This document shows positions 1 to 7,902 of a stretch of DNA of 64,000 bases, piece after piece. Source of the DNA: Sporolactobacillus kofuensis. GTDB taxonomy: Bacteria; Bacillota; Bacilli; Bacillales; Sporolactobacillaceae. Both the position numbers and the translations under genes were made by a program. Each line of letters begins with the position of its first letter. Within the stretch, counting starts at the first letter, position 1. The DNA lies in assembly GCF_024125425.1 (NCBI RefSeq), contig NZ_JAMXWN010000003.1:205049-269048 (forward strand). Direction: 5' to 3'. A model generated the notes under the pieces. It ran no database searches and had not been told where the DNA came from. It saw only the letters and a program-made list of their open reading frames with translations.

Positions 1-1040
1 AGTTCCGCCCTTTGAATCCATTGATCCGCCATATCTTGGGCAAATTTATCCTTGCTTCCAAAAGCTATTTTTCTTAACACGTCCATCCCTCCCGGTGTGT
101 GAGCGATTGCCTCGCCCGAATAATGGCGCACCCACCAGTTTCTGCTTGTCAGAAGGTTTTTAAGTGCTGGAAGGTACTCAGGTGTTTTTAACCCCTTTGC
201 AATCTGGCAAAAAATCATCTGTTCAATCCAGTAATCCGAGTTAGCAAAAGGAAGAAGTTTCTCATTCTTACTGATATACGAAAAGTCACGTATCGTCTTA
301 AGGGCGTGAATACGAATGTCCATGCTTTGATCGGACAAATGATTTTCAACAAAGGGAAGATAGTGTAATTCACGTTTCTCCCCAATTACAGATAGTATAG
401 AGATCCTCAACTCTTGAGTGCATTCATCGAATTGATCAACGAGATGTTTGAATAGTCGCCCATCCATCTTTGAAATGACTTGTTTATAAAAATAAACAGA
501 ATGATATGGTGGTTTTGTCATTAATTGACTAATGACGCGCAGATCGTTTGCCTGTGCATTGATTCTTAAAATGATATATTGTTCCTGACGAGAAATGTGC
601 TTTCGGTAATAGACTTGCCATAGATTAATCCATGACGCTGCAGGTCCCAGACTTTCAAGGAGATATAAGGTATTCATTCGCTCACTCCAGCTGTGTACCC
701 CTAATCTTTTTTTGATCACTGGAACAATGTATTCTTCGAACGTCTTTGATTGAATGAAATTAAGCGAATTTAAATCGAATTGATTGTTAATTTCTTTTAC
801 TAATTCAAGGATTGAATCCCCAAATGGCCTTTTTTTAGAATACATTTCCAGAGAATGCTCTTGGTTCCAAAATAAATTCTGAAAGATCAGAGGTTGTATC
901 TTCCTTTTTAATTGTTCAACACTGGCCTGACTGTTGTTTTCATAAATTTTATGCACGACAAGAATAATAAATAGAACCGACAGTATAATAAACAAAGTGA
1001 TCACTGACCAGACAACAATCTTAATTGAAAGAGGAAACAA
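1..1040 (-). CDS. HEAT-repeat membrane protein, 3' end outside window
   Basis: An open frame runs on the minus strand from a TTG at 1040 to the window edge without a stop, so the gene is partial (at least 346 codons). The TTG follows an AGGATGAGAG ribosome-binding stretch and lies inside the last codons of the upstream response regulator, so the two genes overlap by about 20 bases and are probably translationally coupled. Residues 7-31 are one strongly hydrophobic segment, followed by a soluble region of helical pairs; from about residue 190 the units look like HEAT repeats. I infer a single-pass membrane-anchored scaffold facing the cytosol. From memory, similar HEAT proteins sit beside glycosyltransferases and response regulators in other Bacillales; the next gene lies beyond the window, so this cannot be confirmed. 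Function unknown. Confidence 0.75.
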   Translation of the reverse strand, partial: MFPLSIKIVVWSVITLFIILSVLFIILVVHKIYENNSQASVEQLKRKIQPLIFQNLFWNQEHSLEMYSKKRPFGDSILELVKEINNQFDLNSLNFIQSKTFEEYIVPVIKKRLGVHSWSERMNTLYLLESLGPAASWINLWQVYYRKHISRQEQYIILRINAQANDLRVISQLMTKPPYHSVYFYKQVISKMDGRLFKHLVDQFDECTQELRISILSVIGEKRELHYLPFVENHLSDQSMDIRIHALKTIRDFSYISKNEKLLPFANSDYWIEQMIFCQIAKGLKTPEYLPALKNLLTSRNWWVRHYSGEAIAHTPGGMDVLRKIAFGSKDKFAQDMADQWIQRAE

Positions 1041-1836
1041 GTTCTCTCATCCTTTTCGTCATGTTCTTAATTCTTACCGCCATTTCTTGGTGTTTCAGCG
1101 GCTTCTCCATAAAGTCATTGACACCGAATTTAAACGCGCTGAGCGCATCTTCTTCTCTTTTTCTTCCCGAAAACATCATGATCGAAACTGTATCATCAGC
1201 GTAATTTTTCCTAATTTGCTTAACAATTTCAAGGCCAGTTATTCTGGGAAGTACATTCTCCAGAAGTACAACGTGCTTTCCAGGTTCTTCAAGGCGTTTA
1301 CTTTCAAAAAACGATTGCCCTTCTCGAAAAGTCTTAACATCTGAAGGACAGTCCCAATCTTGTCGTTCAATAAATTCATTAAGGAACGATCGTGCAATCG
1401 GATCGTCATCGATGACTGAGAAATGTAAGGGCTCTGTAAATGACCCGGCAGCTATCATACTGCTGACTCCATTTGCATCATAAAAAATTTCAGGTTCATA
1501 CTCATTGAGCAAGTTAATCAACTTTTTTTCGAAATCCTCTGTCCTGTCATCAAAAACAGTAATTTTTACACCGGGTTGATCTGAGCGGAAGCAATCGGTA
1601 TCCTTTACATTTTTTTGCGTCACGTTTGGAAAAATAAATAGAGTCACCGATTCCGTTATGGACAAACAAAAAAACGCATTCATCTCAGTAAAAAGTAATT
1701 TTCCCGCATGAGATTCACGATCTTCATGATGCGTAATCACCACATGATAAGGTAAATGCGCGTGACTCAAAAACGCTCTGTTCATCTTGAATAGGTATAA
1801 TAGCTCAGAAATCAGCCCCGAACGATTCCCGTTCAT
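1021..1836 (-). CDS. Atypical response regulator, C-terminal receiver domain
   Basis: A 271-residue protein with an unrecognised N-terminal half (about 1-135) and a CheY-like receiver domain at about 138-260. The receiver keeps the acidic cluster IDDDP (143-146), the switch Ser in MMFSGRK and the conserved Lys in MEKPL (245), but the phosphoacceptor position reads LLENVLP, with Glu193 (GAG codon at 1258-1260) in place of Asp. The domain may therefore be unphosphorylatable or locked in an active-like state. There is no DNA-binding output domain. I chose the ATG at 1836 because GAGAGG lies 11 bases upstream; a GTG at 1848 would overlap that site. It overlaps the downstream HEAT-repeat membrane gene, which suggests a joint function. 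What the N-terminal half does is not visible. Confidence 0.75.
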   Translation of the reverse strand: MNGNRSGLISELLYLFKMNRAFLSHAHLPYHVVITHHEDRESHAGKLLFTEMNAFFCLSITESVTLFIFPNVTQKNVKDTDCFRSDQPGVKITVFDDRTEDFEKKLINLLNEYEPEIFYDANGVSSMIAAGSFTEPLHFSVIDDDPIARSFLNEFIERQDWDCPSDVKTFREGQSFFESKRLEEPGKHVVLLENVLPRITGLEIVKQIRKNYADDTVSIMMFSGRKREEDALSAFKFGVNDFMEKPLKHQEMAVRIKNMTKRMRELVSSFN

Positions 1837-1848
1837 TTGTAAACACAC

Positions 1849-2194
1849 CTCTCTATCTCTCTAAACTCTATTTTTTAAGTAAACTGCAGATTTGTTAATT
1901 TTCTTACATCATTCAGTTTCTAAATATTACTACAGAGATATGAACAAATTCTGAACATTTTGTTACAGACTATGATTCAGGACAAGAAACGACCCGGCAA
2001 TGAGCACATGATCCAGTGTTTAAACGCTTTTGACCTTGGTAATTGGTAATTAGGCAAATAAAAACCGGATCCACGTTTACGAGATCCGGACAAGTCTTCT
2101 CTTATCCTTTTGTGCTCTCACTTTTTTCCGTTTGCTGGATATCTTTAAAAGCGTAGACGTTGTATCATAGATAAGAGACGTAACGACGTTTAGG
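1849..2194. other. Intergenic region between divergent genes
   Basis: About 350 bases, AT-rich toward 1860-1960, where the promoter of the leftward response-regulator/HEAT pair should lie; I see no confident -35/-10 pair. The only clear element is the hairpin at 2065-2089, listed separately. No coding frame is supported. Confidence 0.5.
2060..2089 (-). terminator. Orphan intrinsic terminator
   Basis: CCGGATC at 2065-2071 pairs with GATCCGG at 2083-2089 around an 11-base loop. Read on the minus strand the stem is followed by TTTTTATTT, the form of a Rho-independent terminator. No supported minus-strand gene ends here, so it may shield the downstream response-regulator operon from antisense transcription through the tetR-like gene. 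Confidence 0.5.
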
Positions 2195-2827
2195 ATGACG
2201 ATCATAATGAAGCAAATAAGGATGGAGAAAAAGTTGACTCGGGCAGAAGAGTATAAACGCACACAGCAAAAAATCATTCAGACCGCCAACAGGCTATTTA
2301 TGAAAAAGGGCTATAATGCTGTGTCCACGCGTAAAATTGCAAAAGAATGTGGCTTAACACAACCTGCGTTATACCATCACTTTCACGACAAAGAAAGTAT
2401 TTACTTAGCCGTGATTCATCAGATTACTGCTGATATTAAACAAGAGTTCTCAAGACTAAACGACCACAATCTTCGAGAATCACCACGAGTGATATTAACT
2501 AAAATGTTGCTGATCTTAATTGAAAAACATCCGACAAATGTAATGATGATGATTGAGGATATTTTTACTGAATTCGACCAAAAAAATCAATACATCCTCT
2601 ATGAACTTTGGCAGCAAACCTATTTAATGCCCTTTAAAGAATTATTTGCAGAGTGGGCCAAGCATGGCCTAATCAGAGAACAATTAGACATTGATGCAGC
2701 TGCACGCTTTTGCCTTTCATCTATTGTTCCACTTACATCCAAACACTCAGTAAGTGCACAGGAACCCTCTCTCTCCAACAAGTTGAACACAACGATTGAT
2801 TTTTTACTTCATGGCCTGCTAAAATAA
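2195..2827 (+). CDS. TetR/AcrR-family transcriptional regulator
   Basis: 210 residues. An N-terminal TetR helix-turn-helix is clear at about 44-70 (TRKIAKECGLTQPALYHHF), preceded by the usual helix with ANRLFMKKGY. The C-terminal ligand-binding and dimerisation half shows no specific match I can name. The start is uncertain: ATGs at 2195, 2207 and 2222 are in frame and none has a well spaced ribosome-binding site. The gene is 96 bases upstream of an ABC permease/ATPase pair on the same strand, and a 20-base palindrome overlaps the likely promoter of that pair, so I infer that the protein represses the exporter until an inducing compound binds. The inducer is unknown. Confidence 0.85.
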   Translation: MTIIMKQIRMEKKLTRAEEYKRTQQKIIQTANRLFMKKGYNAVSTRKIAKECGLTQPALYHHFHDKESIYLAVIHQITADIKQEFSRLNDHNLRESPRVILTKMLLILIEKHPTNVMMMIEDIFTEFDQKNQYILYELWQQTYLMPFKELFAEWAKHGLIREQLDIDAAARFCLSSIVPLTSKHSVSAQEPSLSNKLNTTIDFLLHGLLK

Positions 2828-2858
2828 AGATGTATTTTGAATTGTCAAAGTACTTTTT

Positions 2859-2889
2859 TTGACTCCTTTCACTTATCACCTGATAAGTG
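2859..2889 (+). promoter_or_regulatory. Promoter with palindromic operator for the ABC exporter
   Basis: A -35-like TTGACT (2859-2864) and a -10-like GATAAG (2882-2887) are separated by 17 bases. A perfect inverted repeat, CACTTATC-ACCT-GATAAGTG (2870-2889), covers the spacer and the -10. Its size and symmetry fit a TetR-family operator; binding there would block RNA polymerase. Assignment to the adjacent TetR protein is inference. Confidence 0.55.
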
Positions 2890-2923
2890 AATCCAAATGT
2901 GTTTCAAGCGAGGAGGGATTGGT

Positions 2924-3997
2924 GTGTTTTTAGCCTGGAATGAACTAAAAAGCGCCAAATTACGTTTTTTACTCATTATTGGCGTCCTAACTTTAATGTC
3001 TTATCTTGTCTTTCTTTTATCCGGGCTAGCCAACGGATTAGCTGAATTAAACCGAGAAGCGGTTGATCAATGGGGCGCAGATGCAATTGTTTTATCCGAT
3101 GAATCCAACATTAATTTGCCACAATCCAGTATGACCATCCAATCTGCCCAAAATATCTCAGCAAAAGATAAGGCTCAAATTGCTCAGATTCTTCTCGTCG
3201 CAAGAAAAAGTGGTACTAAAATTAAGGAAAGCGTGGCCGTTACAGGCATTCAAAAGGACCAATTTCTGATGCCCAAAATATCTGAAGGCCGCGCCTTTAC
3301 TACAGACAATGAAGTGGTTGCGGATGATTCATTGAAAGCAGACGGATTAAAAATAGGGGATCACTTAAACATCTCATCCTCGGATCAGAAACTGATTATT
3401 GTTGGCTTTACTAAAAACGCTAAGTTTAATGCAGCACCCGTACTTTATACAACACAATCAACCGTTCAAAAAATAAAATACGGTAAGGCAAATGCCAGTG
3501 GAAAAGGCTTGATTAACGGTGTTGTCCTTCGCGATCCTCACTTTGCTCACTTAAAAGTCGATCCTAAACTTAAACTGACACCGATCGAAACGTTTATTGA
3601 GAATATGCCCGGATACACGCCTCAAAAAATAAGCTTAGATTTCATGATTTACTTTTTATTTGTCATTGTTTCCGTGACGATCGGTATCTTTCTCTATGTA
3701 CTCACCATTCAGAAAGTAAGTATATTTGGCGTGATGAAAGCTCAGGGCATTTCTTCAGGATTTCTCATCCGGTCAGTTATTGCGCAAACATTCCTGCTCG
3801 CACTATTCGGTGTTTTTATCGGATTGGTATTGACGACAATCACAGGCGTATGCTTACCCGCAGCTGTCCCCATCCAACTAAATATACCAGCGCTCTTCGT
3901 CTACGGCATAATCTTTATCCTTGTCGCAACGCTTGGTAGTTTGTTCTCTGTTCAAACGATTGTGAAAATCGATCCTGTTAAAGCGATAGGGGGCTAA
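2924..3997 (+). CDS. FtsX-like ABC transporter permease (MacB type)
   Basis: 357 residues starting at a GTG placed 7 bases after AGGAGG (2911-2916); an ATG at 2897 lacks such a site. The topology is that of a MacB/LolC-type permease: one transmembrane segment near the N-terminus (about 15-40), a large extracytoplasmic domain, then three C-terminal membrane helices with the FtsX-type signature around KVSIFGVMKAQGIS. Such permeases usually export lipids, peptides or antimicrobials, or transmit ATP energy across the membrane without classical transport. The ATPase follows after 4 bases, so the two form one operon under the upstream TetR-like regulator. Substrate unknown. Confidence 0.88.
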   Translation: MFLAWNELKSAKLRFLLIIGVLTLMSYLVFLLSGLANGLAELNREAVDQWGADAIVLSDESNINLPQSSMTIQSAQNISAKDKAQIAQILLVARKSGTKIKESVAVTGIQKDQFLMPKISEGRAFTTDNEVVADDSLKADGLKIGDHLNISSSDQKLIIVGFTKNAKFNAAPVLYTTQSTVQKIKYGKANASGKGLINGVVLRDPHFAHLKVDPKLKLTPIETFIENMPGYTPQKISLDFMIYFLFVIVSVTIGIFLYVLTIQKVSIFGVMKAQGISSGFLIRSVIAQTFLLALFGVFIGLVLTTITGVCLPAAVPIQLNIPALFVYGIIFILVATLGSLFSVQTIVKIDPVKAIGG

Positions 3998-4001
3998 TAA
4001 G

Positions 4002-4712
4002 ATGAGCATCTTACAGATTCAGAATGCCTCAAAGATTTACGGCAGCGGACATACTGAAGTGAACGCATTGAAACCCACCCATTTTAGCGCTGAAAAAGGT
4101 GAATTGATTGCAGTCATTGGGCCTTCAGGATCCGGGAAGAGTACGTTTCTGACAATCGCAGGTGGACTACAAAGACCAACTGAAGGTTCCGTGTTGATTA
4201 ATGGTCAGGATGTAACAAAACTAAGCGAGAAAAAAAGATCAAGGATCCGTCTCAGCGAAGTTGGGTTTATTCTACAAGCTTCTAATCTCATCCCTTATTT
4301 AACGGTTGAGAATCAGTTTCGTCTGCTTGATAAAGTTAAAAAGGGAACGATGAACCCAAATGAGAAAGAGAAACTACTCAAACAGTTGGGCATTGACGAT
4401 TTAGTAAAGAAGTATCCTGCTGATCTTTCAGGAGGAGAAAAGCAAAGAGTAGCAATTGCTAAAGCACTCTACACCAAGCCCAGCCTTCTGTTAGCCGATG
4501 AACCTACAGCTTCTCTTGATTCAGATCGAGCCTTTGAAGTCATGTCTATTCTGTCGCTAGAGGTCAAAGAAAAAAACAAGGCGGCGATTATGGTGACCCA
4601 TGATCACCGTTTAACAAAGTATTGTGATAAAGTATTCACCATCGTTGATGGCCAGTTAAGTCAGATTGCTCATGGAGACCGGGCAGATGCACAGTTAAAC
4701 GCTTCGGATTAA
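4002..4712 (+). CDS. ABC transporter ATP-binding protein (LolD/MacB type)
   Basis: 236 residues with a complete nucleotide-binding domain: Walker A GPSGSGKST (40-48), Q-loop around FILQASN (89-95), ABC signature LSGGEKQR (142-149), Walker B LLLADEPTASLD (162-173) and switch His200 in VTHDH. The sequence type matches ATPases that pair with FtsX-like permeases such as the one immediately upstream. The last 30 residues extend past the core domain. An intrinsic terminator lies about 40 bases after the stop, closing the two-gene operon. Confidence 0.92.
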   Translation: MSILQIQNASKIYGSGHTEVNALKPTHFSAEKGELIAVIGPSGSGKSTFLTIAGGLQRPTEGSVLINGQDVTKLSEKKRSRIRLSEVGFILQASNLIPYLTVENQFRLLDKVKKGTMNPNEKEKLLKQLGIDDLVKKYPADLSGGEKQRVAIAKALYTKPSLLLADEPTASLDSDRAFEVMSILSLEVKEKNKAAIMVTHDHRLTKYCDKVFTIVDGQLSQIAHGDRADAQLNASD

Positions 4713-4751
4713 GGTCCACCTACTTTTCGTCACATCTTATAAATAAGAATA

Positions 4752-4790
4752 AGGCAAAAGTTCCCATCAAGAGAGCTTTTGCCTTTTCTT
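4752..4790 (+). terminator. Intrinsic terminator of the ABC operon
   Basis: AGGCAAAAG (4752-4760) pairs with CTTTTGCCT (4776-4784), followed by TTTCTT. Confidence 0.8.
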
Positions 4791-4931
4791 TAGAAATGTG
4801 TTTTTCAATGTATTTAAGGAAACGGGACGTCCGTTCGCCTTTAGGGCCGCCAAAGCAGCACCCTTATTTGGGTTTAATGCTATTAAGCGGCAAGCAGGTA
4901 TGAAGCCCACAGAAAATGACGAAGCGTCCGA

Positions 4932-7118
4932 TTAACTAATCATTTTTCTCTTTTGTTCCTCTTCTAAAATTGATTTCCCCTCAATATCTAGATCGGGCAA
5001 AATTTTATCCAGCCATTTAGGCAAGTACCAAGCAGATTTTCCCATCAACGTGATAACCGCAGGGACAATGGTCATGCGAACGATGAAGGCATCAAACAAA
5101 ACCCCTACAGTTAGAGACAGACCCATGGACTTGATGATCGGTTCCGGAGTCATCATAAATCCTGCGAATACTGCCACCATGATGAGGCCAGCTGCCGTGA
5201 CCACACTACCACTTTCTCTCATGCCGATCAGAACCGATTTTTTTGCATCTCCCGAATGGATGAATTCTTCGCGCATTCGACTGACGAGAAAAACTTCATA
5301 ATCCATGGCTAGTCCAAACAGTATACCAACCACGATAACGGGTAAAAAGCTTAGGATCGGCGTGCTCGTCGGAAATCCGAACAAGTTGATCAGATGACCA
5401 TCCTGAATCGCAAAAACCAAAAATCCTAATGTTGCAGCGAGAGAGAGAATAAATCCAAGTACCGCTTTTAAAGGGATAAGAATCGACCGAAAGACAACGA
5501 CGAGCAAGATAAACGCAAAACCTACAATTAAGAGACAAAACCCTGGTAATGCATCGCTTAATTTTTGTGAAATATCAATATTAACCGCAGTTGCACCCGT
5601 TACATACAATTTCACATGCTGACTTTTTTGTAGGCTCAGTGATTTTTTCCTAATCGCATGAACAAGATCGCTTGTTTTCGTATCGTTTGGCCCTGTTTTT
5701 GGTGTTAGTGAAATCATGTATACACCATGTAATGAGCTTGGGATCGCCGGAGTCACACTTTTGACATTAGCCAAGGAACTAATCGCTTTAACTGTACGAT
5801 TAATCGCTTCTTGTGCATGCTTTGTCTTAGTGTTTGTTTGCGCTAAAATGACGAGCGGTGCATGAACACCTTCACCATATGCTTCTGTTTGCAAATCGTA
5901 AGCTCTTCGATCCATTGTTGTTTTTGACTTCATCCCATTATCAGGAAGCCCAAGATTCATGTGGAAAAAAGGGATACTAATACTGATCAGTATGGCGACG
6001 AATAGAATGGTGACCAAGAGTGGACGCGTCGTGACAAACTTACCCCACCTATTTGAACCCACCTTTTTATTTCCCCGGCTTATTTTTTTCAAAAATTTAT
6101 TTTGCCGTGATGGACCAATTTTTCCTCCAATTAGTCCTAATAATGCAGGAACAACAAGGATGGCGACCAATATAGCAATGAACACACTGAATGCCGCCGA
6201 CACACCCATTACGGTTAAAAAGGGAATCTTGGCAACGGACAAGCCTAATAGTGCAACAACTACCGTCATCCCTGCAAAGACAACCGCATTACCCGCTGTT
6301 CCAATGGCGATCCCTATAGATTCCTTAATGGAGTACCCATTGCCTAATTCTTTTCTAAAACGGGTGATAATGAACAAAGCATAATCAATCGCGACCGCTA
6401 ATCCTAACATCGCCGATAGCGAAAGTGCGTAGGAGGCGATATCCATGTAATTGGTGGCAAAGATAATGCCCATCAATCCAATACCAAGTCCGATTAAAGC
6501 GGTAAGAATCGGCATACCTGCTGCTAAAAAGGATGTAAAGGTTACTGCGAGAACCAAGAAAGCAACCAAGACACCAATTCCTTCTGTTACTCCGCCAACT
6601 TCAATACTTGAAAATGAAACATCACCGGCTAATTCGGTTTGCATACCTGCTTTTCTTGCTTTTTTTACGACTTTTAAAATTTTCTCTTTGGATGCTTCGC
6701 TAACTTTTGTTGCTGTAGATTTGTACGTAACAAGCGCATAACCAATTCTTTTATTTTTACTGTAGTTTTGAAGGACTTCAGGAGCAGCAACCGAAGATAC
6801 AGCCTTATCCTTTTTAATAGCATTTATTGTTTCTGATATAATTTTTTGCTCTTTTTTAGACTCCAGTGTCTTATCCTTTGGTGCCTTAAATAGTACTTGT
6901 ACTTGCGCTTTTGCATTTTTTGTTGAAGGAAATGCCTTTGTCAAAAGCTTCGATGCTTTTTGGGATTCCGTACCGGGTATGGTCATCTTATCACTAAAGG
7001 ACGGTCCCATACTTAAAGCAAGAACAACAAGAGCGATTAATACCCCACATGCACCCAAGAGCACTTTCTTTTTATTATCTGCTGCCCATTTTCCTAGACT
7101 ATATAAATATTTTGCCAT
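4932..7118 (-). CDS. ydfJ: MMPL/RND-family membrane transporter, YdfJ-like
   Basis: 728 residues with the duplicated RND layout: a membrane helix near the N-terminus, an extracytoplasmic domain, a five-helix block around 170-345, a second external domain and a second block at about 525-700. The hallmark helices GLAVAIDYALF and GLAMDYEVFLVSR carry the charged residues typical of proton-driven MMPL transporters. I chose the ATG at 7118 because AGGAG lies 6 bases upstream; an ATG at 7121 is too close. A NarL-type regulator and its histidine kinase lie upstream on the same strand, the same three-gene set as ydfH-ydfI-ydfJ of B. subtilis, where the system activates ydfJ. Two copies of a YdfI-like site stand before this gene. 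Substrate unknown. Confidence 0.88.
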   Translation of the reverse strand: MAKYLYSLGKWAADNKKKVLLGACGVLIALVVLALSMGPSFSDKMTIPGTESQKASKLLTKAFPSTKNAKAQVQVLFKAPKDKTLESKKEQKIISETINAIKKDKAVSSVAAPEVLQNYSKNKRIGYALVTYKSTATKVSEASKEKILKVVKKARKAGMQTELAGDVSFSSIEVGGVTEGIGVLVAFLVLAVTFTSFLAAGMPILTALIGLGIGLMGIIFATNYMDIASYALSLSAMLGLAVAIDYALFIITRFRKELGNGYSIKESIGIAIGTAGNAVVFAGMTVVVALLGLSVAKIPFLTVMGVSAAFSVFIAILVAILVVPALLGLIGGKIGPSRQNKFLKKISRGNKKVGSNRWGKFVTTRPLLVTILFVAILISISIPFFHMNLGLPDNGMKSKTTMDRRAYDLQTEAYGEGVHAPLVILAQTNTKTKHAQEAINRTVKAISSLANVKSVTPAIPSSLHGVYMISLTPKTGPNDTKTSDLVHAIRKKSLSLQKSQHVKLYVTGATAVNIDISQKLSDALPGFCLLIVGFAFILLVVVFRSILIPLKAVLGFILSLAATLGFLVFAIQDGHLINLFGFPTSTPILSFLPVIVVGILFGLAMDYEVFLVSRMREEFIHSGDAKKSVLIGMRESGSVVTAAGLIMVAVFAGFMMTPEPIIKSMGLSLTVGVLFDAFIVRMTIVPAVITLMGKSAWYLPKWLDKILPDLDIEGKSILEEEQKRKMIS

Positions 7119-7195
7119 CATAATCTCCTCTCTAAGTTCATCTTTCTACACAATTGTTCGTTTTTATTTTATAAGATCTAAGTAAAAAAAAAATC

Positions 7196-7230
7196 GTACA
7201 TTGGGGCAACTTCCTAATGTACGAAAGGGC
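7196..7230 (-). promoter_or_regulatory. Tandem YdfI-type operator
   Basis: Read on the minus strand, two direct 12-mers, GCCCTTTCGTAC (7219-7230) and GCCCCAATGTAC (7196-7207), stand 23 bases apart between the regulator gene and the transporter gene. As I recall it, the B. subtilis YdfI site is a tandem GCCCRAAYGTAC; the second copy here differs from it at one position and the first at a few. The 23-base period puts both on one DNA face. Position and match suggest direct control of the transporter by the regulator. Confidence 0.6.
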
Positions 7231-7245
7231 ATAGTCTGTCTTTTC

Positions 7246-7887
7246 TTAGAGATGAATGAGATTCCGTTCAAGAGCGACTGCAACTGCTTCTGTTCTTGTG
7301 CTCACGCCAAGCTTGTTAAAAATATTTGTAAAATAGGCCTTAACCGTGCGTTCTGCAATGCCCAGGTCACTGGCAATCTTCCGATTTTGAGCGCCCTTAG
7401 CTGCTGCCGTTAAAATGAACAATTCTTTTTTTGTCAGATTAACTGGTTGAGACTCAATGTTTGATTCTCCTTCTTTTGCTTGCAATAATTTCGCCATAAT
7501 TTCCGGCTTAAGTAGTGTATCACCATGGACTGCAGAGACAATAGAATTGAAAAGATCTTCACGCCCAGTATCTTTTAATAAGTAGCCTTTAGCACCTAAT
7601 TCTAACCCTTTCAGCATGAGCTCATCTTCGTTATAGGTGGTCAATATAACAATGGGGATCGAAAGGCCTTTTTCTTTTATGGCCTTCATGGTCTCCAGTC
7701 CACCCATAACTGGCATAACAAGATCCATTAAAATGACATCTGGTTTTTGTTTTTCTAAAAAAGATAGAGCCGCTTTACCATTCTCGGATTCCCCTATGAC
7801 TTGAAATAGATCATTGGTTTCTAAAATTAACTTCAAACCCTCGCGAACAACCAGATGGTCATCAACAATTAATAGCTTATATTTCAA
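7246..7887 (-). CDS. ydfI: NarL/LuxR-family response regulator, YdfI-like
   Basis: 213 residues. The receiver domain (1-120) is intact: acidic pair D9-D10, phosphoacceptor Asp55 in VILMDLVMP, Thr83/84 and Lys105 in YLLKD. A LuxR-type helix-turn-helix occupies about 150-213 (RKIASDLGIAERTVKAYFTN). It is a DNA-binding output protein phosphorylated by the kinase encoded 15 bases upstream. Downstream, across a spacer with two candidate binding sites, is the MMPL transporter, its probable target. The three-gene arrangement equals ydfHIJ of B. subtilis. Confidence 0.9.
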   Translation of the reverse strand: MKYKLLIVDDHLVVREGLKLILETNDLFQVIGESENGKAALSFLEKQKPDVILMDLVMPVMGGLETMKAIKEKGLSIPIVILTTYNEDELMLKGLELGAKGYLLKDTGREDLFNSIVSAVHGDTLLKPEIMAKLLQAKEGESNIESQPVNLTKKELFILTAAAKGAQNRKIASDLGIAERTVKAYFTNIFNKLGVSTRTEAVAVALERNLIHL

Positions 7888-7902
7888 ATTACCAACTCCA
7901 TA

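Noticed and set aside
2077..2277. 66-codon minus-strand frame overlapping the tetR start
   Set aside because: Antisense to the well supported TetR helix-turn-helix, no ribosome-binding site, no recognisable domain.
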